From Kiritimatiellia bacterium (GTDB lineage Bacteria; Verrucomicrobiota; Kiritimatiellia; RFP12; UBA3636): a stretch of 9,960 bases of DNA. A program made the translations under genes and the position numbers. The notes under the pieces were generated by a model. The model ran no database searches, was not told where the DNA came from, and saw only the letters and a list, made by a program, of their open reading frames with translations. Each line of letters begins with the position of its first letter. Position 1 is the first letter of the stretch. Location of the stretch: assembly GCA_017476965.1 (NCBI GenBank), contig JAFUXX010000039.1:1-9960 (forward strand), given 5' to 3'. Positions 6,144-9,960 of the stretch are shown piece by piece.

Positions 6144-6163
6144 CGGAGCGGCGCGCCGCTCCG
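6144..6163. promoter_or_regulatory. Perfect 20-bp palindrome next to the rtcR ribosome binding site
   Basis: CGGAGCGGCG is followed directly by its reverse complement CGCCGCTCCG with no spacer. The right arm abuts the likely rtcR Shine-Dalgarno (GGTGGA at 6163-6168), 9 bases before ATG 6178. It could be an operator for a dimer. As RNA it could fold back, with a few central bases unpaired, and hinder ribosome access. Which applies cannot be told from sequence. Confidence 0.6.
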
Positions 6164-6177
6164 GTGGATGCAAACCC

Positions 6178-7881
6178 ATGAAAACCTCGATCATTTCCCT
6201 CCTCGGCTCGACGCTGGATGCGCACGGGGCGCACGGCAAGGACCGCTGGAACGCCTGGCGGCCGAACGTGGCGCTCGCGATGCAGGAGGACCTGCACTTC
6301 GACGAGTTCCACCTGCTCTACCAGTCGCAGTTCAAGAGCCTGGCGGACAGCGTGATCCGCGACATCAAGACCGCCTCGCCGGACACCGAGGTGATTCCGG
6401 AAATCATGGAGTTCGACGATCCGTGGGATTTCGGGGAAGTCTACGGCAAGCTCTACGACTACGCGCTTTCGCGCCGGTTCGACCGCGAGGAGCGCGACTG
6501 GTACGTGCACATCACCACGGGTTCGCACGTGGCGCAGATCTGCCTCTTCCTGCTCAACGAATCGCACCACCTGCCCGGCAAGCTCGTCCAGACGTCGCCG
6601 TCCGGCCGCGGGCCGCAGCGCACGAGCGGTCCGCGCGGGACGTACCGCGTGATCGACCTCGAACTTTCGCGCTACGACGCGCTCGCGCGGCGGTTCGAAA
6701 CGGAGCGGCGCGACGACATCACGTCGCTCAAAGGCGGCATCGAGACGCGCAACGCGGCGTTCAACGCGCTCATCGAGACCGTGGAGCGCGTGGCCATCCG
6801 CTCGCGCGACCCGATTCTGCTCACCGGTCCCACGGGCGCCGGCAAGTCGCAGCTCGCCCGGCGCGTTTACGAGCTGCGCAAGGCCAAGGGGCTCCTGCAA
6901 GGCGCGTTCGTTGACGTCAACTGCGCGACGCTGCGCGGCGACCAGGCGACGAGCGCGCTCTTCGGCCACCGCAAGGGCGCCTACACGGGCGCGGCGGCGG
7001 ACCGGCCGGGGCTCCTCAAGGCCGCGGACGGCGGACTTCTCTTCCTCGACGAAATAGGCGAACTCGGCGCGGACGAGCAGGCGATGCTTCTGCGCGCGAT
7101 CGAAGAGAAACGCTTCCTGCCGCTCGGGAGCGACAAGGAGACGGAAAGCGACTTCCAGCTCATCTGCGGCACCAACCGCGACCTCGGCACAGACGTCGCG
7201 GCCGGGCGTTTCCGCGAAGACCTCCTCGCGCGCATCGACCTGTGGAGTTTCCGCCTGCCGGGCCTCGCCGAGCGGCGCGAAGACATCGAGCCCAATCTCG
7301 ATTACGAACTCGAAAACTGGAACGCCCGCACCGGCAAGCGCATCTCGTTCAACAAGGAGGCTCGGACGCGCTTTCTCGCCTGGGCGCTCGACCCGGCGAC
7401 GCCGTGGCGCGGCAACTTCCGCGAATTCAACGCGTGTCTCACGCGCCTCGCGACGCTCGCCGACGGCGGACGAATCGCGGTCGGCGACGTGGAGGCCGAG
7501 ATCGCGCGCGCCGCCGCCGTGCCGGGAGGCGGGCGCAGCGGCGGCGCGGCCAAGGGCTCCGGAAACTCCGGAGGCTCCGGAAGCTCCGGCGGCTCCGAAG
7601 GCTCCGGAAACTCCGGAAGCGCGGGCGGAGGCTCGGCGGATTCGCTCGCCGGGCTGCTCGGCGAAGGCTACGAAGACAAGTTCGACAGGTTCGACCTCGC
7701 GCAGCTGCGCGAGGTCGTGGAGGCGTGCCGCGAGAGCCGCACGGCGGCGGAGGCCGGGAAGCGGCTATTCGCGGTGTCGCGCCTCGCGAAGAAGACGGCC
7801 AACGACTCGGACCGGCTCGCGAAGTACCTCGCGAAATTCGGCCTGTCGTTCAAGGCAGTCGCGACGGCTGGCGCAGACTGA
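6178..7881 (+). CDS. rtcR: RtcR, CARF-domain sigma-54 activator of RNA repair genes
   Basis: A 567-residue close relative of E. coli RtcR (about 530 residues), the enhancer-binding protein that activates rtcBA when damaged RNA ends are sensed. The N-terminal CARF-type sensor (1-185) starts with SLLGSTLDAHG and has DPWDFGEVY at 81-89 and HITTGSHVAQI at 111-121. The AAA+ domain has Walker A GPTGAGKS (217-224), the sigma-54 contact loop as GAYTGA (267-272; usually GAFTGA), Walker B GGLLFLDE (285-292) and an arginine-finger region RFREDLLARI (344-353). The C-terminal DNA-binding helices cover about 500-562 (FDRFDLAQLREV through LAKYLAKFGL). Residues 460-480 are an added Gly/Ser linker from a 9-bp tandem repeat. 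No rtcB or rtcA is in the window; the divergent neighbour is vapBC. The 3' end overlaps the convergent phosphoesterase gene by 32 bases. Confidence 0.95.
   Translation: MKTSIISLLGSTLDAHGAHGKDRWNAWRPNVALAMQEDLHFDEFHLLYQSQFKSLADSVIRDIKTASPDTEVIPEIMEFDDPWDFGEVYGKLYDYALSRRFDREERDWYVHITTGSHVAQICLFLLNESHHLPGKLVQTSPSGRGPQRTSGPRGTYRVIDLELSRYDALARRFETERRDDITSLKGGIETRNAAFNALIETVERVAIRSRDPILLTGPTGAGKSQLARRVYELRKAKGLLQGAFVDVNCATLRGDQATSALFGHRKGAYTGAAADRPGLLKAADGGLLFLDEIGELGADEQAMLLRAIEEKRFLPLGSDKETESDFQLICGTNRDLGTDVAAGRFREDLLARIDLWSFRLPGLAERREDIEPNLDYELENWNARTGKRISFNKEARTRFLAWALDPATPWRGNFREFNACLTRLATLADGGRIAVGDVEAEIARAAAVPGGGRSGGAAKGSGNSGGSGSSGGSEGSGNSGSAGGGSADSLAGLLGEGYEDKFDRFDLAQLREVVEACRESRTAAEAGKRLFAVSRLAKKTANDSDRLAKYLAKFGLSFKAVATAGAD
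7555..7617 (+). repeat. Seven-copy 9-bp tandem repeat encoding the RtcR Gly/Ser linker
   Basis: Seven in-frame units close to GGCTCCGGA (variants AACTCCGGA, AGCTCCGGC, GGCTCCGAA) encode GSG/NSG/SSG triplets at residues 460-480, between the AAA+ and DNA-binding domains. E. coli RtcR, as I recall it, has only a short ordinary linker here. The extra length explains most of the size difference. Confidence 0.9.
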
Positions 7882-8800
7882 ACTTGGCCGAAAGGATGTC
7901 GGTATCGACGTGGCGGCCCGCCCTGTCGGCCGTGTCGAACCCGAGCGCTTCGGGATCGACCCCGCAGAAATAGCCGCCGCGCATGCCCTCGATCTCCACG
8001 TCGCCGTCCATCGTCATGCGGACGATGGCGCTCAGCGGATGCGAATTGAGGAAGCTGTGCGACGAAGTCGGGCACTTCGCCATGATTTCCGGCGGATAGG
8101 CGTGGTGTTCGCCGTCAACCCACGTCAGCGACGCGGCGGAATTCACGTCGAAGAAGGCCATGCCGCCGCGGACGACAAGTTCGTTGCGGTGGTAGTGGCC
8201 GTTGCAGAAAAGGACGGGACGCCCCGCGCGGGCGGAGTCCGCCGCGCGGATCACTTCCCGGCCGTTCGCGACGCCGCCGGACTCCGGCGGGAGCAGGAAG
8301 CTGGAATGGGAAAACACGCAAACCGGGCCGGGCGCGGAGGCGACCGCTTCGCGGAGGAATTCGAGCTGGTCGGGCGGCAGCACGACCTCCTCCTGGTGGC
8401 ACTTGGCCCACGCGGACTCGTCGGCGTAGTGCTTGAGCGCGCCGCCGTCGCCGTGGTGGAAGTTGTCGTCGAGCGCGACGAAACGGAAACCGCGGACGTC
8501 GAAAGAGTAATAGTCGCGCGGCATCGAAAACGCGGCCAGCACTTCGCCCAGCGACTGCGAGCATTCGAACTCGTGGTTGCCCATGACGTGCCACGTCGGC
8601 AGCGGCGCGGCGGCGTACTTCGCGATCATGGCGCGCGCGGCGGCGACGTCGTGGCAGAAGTCGCCGCAATGGATCGCGAACTCGGCGCCGGAGCGGACGG
8701 CGCGGTCGACGATCGCGTCGAGGCGCGCCTCGCACGAAGCCCAGTCGCCCTCGCGCCAGTGGAGGTCCGAGAACAGGGAGAAAACGATGGAATCGCACAT
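7850..8800 (-). CDS. Calcineurin-like metallophosphoesterase
   Basis: A 316-residue two-metal phosphoesterase. The five family motifs are present in order: D12-x-H14 (SDLHW), G46-D47 (HCGDFCHD), G74-N75-H76-E77 (VMGNHE), H165 (VFSHSS) and G201-H202-x-H204 (CNGHYHRNE). It is closest in general look to the Icc/CpdA-like 3',5'-cyclic nucleotide phosphodiesterase branch, but the substrate cannot be assigned. No signal peptide or membrane segment is seen, so it is likely cytosolic. It follows the secreted-protein gene on the same strand, with a 67-base gap holding a strong hairpin. Its last 32 bases overlap the 3' end of rtcR in the convergent direction. The Shine-Dalgarno before ATG 8800 is poor. 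Confidence 0.9.
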   Translation of the reverse strand: MCDSIVFSLFSDLHWREGDWASCEARLDAIVDRAVRSGAEFAIHCGDFCHDVAAARAMIAKYAAAPLPTWHVMGNHEFECSQSLGEVLAAFSMPRDYYSFDVRGFRFVALDDNFHHGDGGALKHYADESAWAKCHQEEVVLPPDQLEFLREAVASAPGPVCVFSHSSFLLPPESGGVANGREVIRAADSARAGRPVLFCNGHYHRNELVVRGGMAFFDVNSAASLTWVDGEHHAYPPEIMAKCPTSSHSFLNSHPLSAIVRMTMDGDVEIEGMRGGYFCGVDPEALGFDTADRAGRHVDTDILSAKFSLRQPSRLP

Positions 8801-8821
8801 GGCCCGACATCCGGCCCCGGT

Positions 8822-8847
8822 CCGGCGCGGCGAAAAAGCCGCGCCGG
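8822..8847. terminator. Strong hairpin between the secreted-protein and phosphoesterase genes
   Basis: CCGGCGCGGC-GAAAAA-GCCGCGCCGG is a perfect 10-bp stem with a 6-base loop, 21 bases beyond the stop at 8868. On the minus (transcribed) strand the T run sits in the loop, not after the stem, so it is not a textbook intrinsic terminator. It may end or stabilise the upstream message, or attenuate transcription of the phosphoesterase. Confidence 0.45.
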
Positions 8848-8867
8848 GAGGAGCCGGTTCCGCGCAG

Positions 8868-9785
8868 CTAGAGACCGAGACCGGGGACGAGACCGGCGCC
8901 GCCGCCCGCGCCTCCGCCGAACGAACCGCCGAGCATCATCAGCGGAAACAGCGCCTGCATGACGGAGGTCCGGAACTGCTCCTTGGTCTGCGCGGAAGAT
9001 GCCTGGCGGGCCGCGCCCTTCACCATCGCGGCGACCGACTTGATCTGGGCCTTGGTTTCGGGCGGGAGGACCGGGACGCCCTCGGCGGCGGCCGAAGCGG
9101 CCCAGCCGGAGCTGCCTTCGAACGCCTTTGCGACGGGTTCGGGGACCCACGCGCCGCCGGCCTTGACGAACTTGAGACCGCCGCCGGTCCCCTGCAGGAA
9201 GCGGGAGCCGGTCACGACGATCGAGCCGTCGGCCTGCGGGACGACCTCGATGCCGGACGACGGAGCGACGGCGGAAACGGAGTCCGTGACGCCCTTCATC
9301 GTGAGCGGAGCGGCGGCGAGAACCGCGCCGAGACCGCCCTCGGCGATTTTCTTGGGATCGGCGGCCTTGGCGATCGCGCCGAGTTTCGAGCCGTACTTCA
9401 CGACGAGCGCGCGGCGCTCCTCGGGCGAAAAGCCGGATGCGCCCGGGACGGACGAATCCGCGGCCAACTCGGCGATGAGGTCGCTCTTGCGGACCGCGGT
9501 GGCGAAAACCTGGAGCGCGGCGGACTGCAGCTCGCCCCAGAGTTCGGGATCGGCGCCGGCGGCGACGGTCTTCGCCACGTCGGAGAGCGAAGCCTTCCAC
9601 TCCGCGGGGAGCGCCTGGTAGAACACGCCCAAGTCGCCGGAGGCCAAAGCGCCGTCGAAAAGCGAAGCCGCGGTGCGGACCTTGGCGACGTCGCCCGCGG
9701 AAGGCTGGGCCGCGGGAACGGAAGCGCAGGCGGCGAAAGCGGAAAGCGCGGCCGCGGCGCGGAGGAAACGGAAGGATGTTTTCAT
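8868..9785 (-). CDS. Secreted Ala-rich protein of unknown function
   Basis: A 305-residue protein starting MKTSFRFLRAAAALSAFAAC, a typical Sec signal peptide with a basic n-region and an Ala-rich core. Signal peptidase I cleavage is plausible after SVPA (residue 25). A Cys at 20 makes a lipoprotein possible, but the lipobox (FAAC) is poor. The mature part is largely helical: FYQALPAEWKASLSDVAKTV near 55-74, DPELWGELQSAALQVFATAV near 79-98, then a middle region with IVVTGSRFLQGT and a Gly-rich tail at about 289-305. I do not recognise a characterised family. The ALP-(A/S)-xW/Y and D-(A/P)-(D/E)-LW pattern resembles hypothetical periplasmic proteins I associate with Verrucomicrobia-like genomes. 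It is preceded by a leader of about 100 bases and a convincing promoter. No Shine-Dalgarno is seen before ATG 9785. Confidence 0.75.
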   Translation of the reverse strand: MKTSFRFLRAAAALSAFAACASVPAAQPSAGDVAKVRTAASLFDGALASGDLGVFYQALPAEWKASLSDVAKTVAAGADPELWGELQSAALQVFATAVRKSDLIAELAADSSVPGASGFSPEERRALVVKYGSKLGAIAKAADPKKIAEGGLGAVLAAAPLTMKGVTDSVSAVAPSSGIEVVPQADGSIVVTGSRFLQGTGGGLKFVKAGGAWVPEPVAKAFEGSSGWAASAAAEGVPVLPPETKAQIKSVAAMVKGAARQASSAQTKEQFRTSVMQALFPLMMLGGSFGGGAGGGAGLVPGLGL

Positions 9786-9855
9786 CGTATTTTCGTGTTA
9801 CGTTGCGGTTGCGGAGAAACCCGATATCAACTAGCCAGCGCAACACCCGCTGCGC

Positions 9856-9920
9856 ACCCGGCATCCATCGGGGTTTTCTTGCGGACGAAGCGGAGAATAC
9901 CAGATTCCCGACCCGGCATC
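9856..9920. repeat. 10-bp direct repeat around the secreted-protein promoter
   Basis: ACCCGGCATC occurs at 9856-9865 and again at 9911-9920, 55 bases apart. The second copy overlaps the -35 box, and the first lies in the early leader. The placement would suit a regulator binding two direct sites, but chance recurrence in GC-rich DNA is possible. Confidence 0.4.
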
Positions 9921-9922
9921 AA
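9894..9922 (-). promoter_or_regulatory. Sigma-70-like promoter for the secreted-protein gene
   Basis: Minus strand: -35 TTGATG (9922-9917), a 17-base spacer, then TATTCT (9899-9894) preceded by TGG, an extended -10. The implied start near 9887 gives a leader of about 100 bases before ATG 9785. This is the best-formed promoter I see in the window. The stretch 9786-9893 otherwise holds no gene. Confidence 0.6.
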
Positions 9923-9960
9923 GCGTGTTTTCGGGGCGGTGGACAGGGCGGAAGACGCGA

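Noticed and set aside
7555..7617. CRISPR or variable-number noncoding repeat
   Set aside because: Units are 9 bases, contiguous, without spacers, and in frame within rtcR.
7910..8962. Plus-strand frame of 350 codons opposite the phosphoesterase
   Set aside because: Low-complexity Arg/Ala/Val product with no motif; the minus strand shows all five metallophosphoesterase motifs.
8626..9864. Minus-strand frame of 412 codons across the secreted-protein gene
   Set aside because: Extremely Arg-rich shadow. The alternative frame has a proper signal peptide and a normal composition.

Overview
The window is GC-rich bacterial DNA, roughly two-thirds G+C in the genes, with closely packed genes and short intergenic stretches full of perfect dyads. 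There is no rRNA, tRNA or conserved housekeeping gene to place it. The GC content, the hairpin-rich spacers, and a secreted Ala-rich protein of a type I associate with Verrucomicrobia/Lentisphaerae/Kiritimatiellota genomes suggest a PVC-superphylum bacterium. That placement is a low-confidence inference.

Layout, left to right. (1) 1-3858, minus strand: a type I restriction-modification operon. The first gene is an in-frame fusion of the HsdM methyltransferase with a single-TRD half of HsdS. It is followed, with a 4-base ATGA overlap, by hsdR, whose C-terminal part lies off the left edge. (2) 3859-4197: intergenic, with a good intrinsic terminator for the gene to its right and one copy of a 38-bp direct repeat. 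(3) 4198-5083, minus strand: a two-gene module of an AbiEii-family nucleotidyltransferase and a small upstream partner that overlaps it. The second copy of the 38-bp repeat lies at 5105-5142, so the repeats bracket the module. (4) 5143-5352: a noncoding stretch with three stem-loops. (5) 5353-6016, minus strand: a VapBC-type toxin-antitoxin pair with a strong Shine-Dalgarno sequence and a promoter whose spacer is an inverted repeat. (6) 6178-7881, plus strand: rtcR, a CARF-domain sigma-54 activator of RNA repair, divergent from vapBC and without rtcB or rtcA nearby. It carries an unusual Gly/Ser repeat linker and has a perfect 20-bp palindrome in its leader. (7) 7850-8800, minus strand: a calcineurin-like metallophosphoesterase convergent with rtcR and overlapping it at the 3' end. 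(8) 8868-9785, minus strand: a secreted Ala-rich protein of unknown function, preceded by a good sigma-70-like promoter at the right edge.

The first six blocks together look like a defence/stress island: a type I RM system, two toxin-antitoxin-like modules and a CARF-type sensor of damaged RNA. Three points stand out. The HsdS target-recognition segment is clearly more AT-rich than its surroundings, as if swapped in. A 9-bp in-frame tandem repeat encodes the interdomain linkers of two unrelated proteins (HsdM-S and RtcR). The gene divergent from rtcR is a toxin-antitoxin pair rather than the usual RNA-repair genes. I see no complete, clearly new multi-gene system. The best candidates for a second look are the orphan RtcR/vapBC arrangement and the repeat-flanked AbiEii module.
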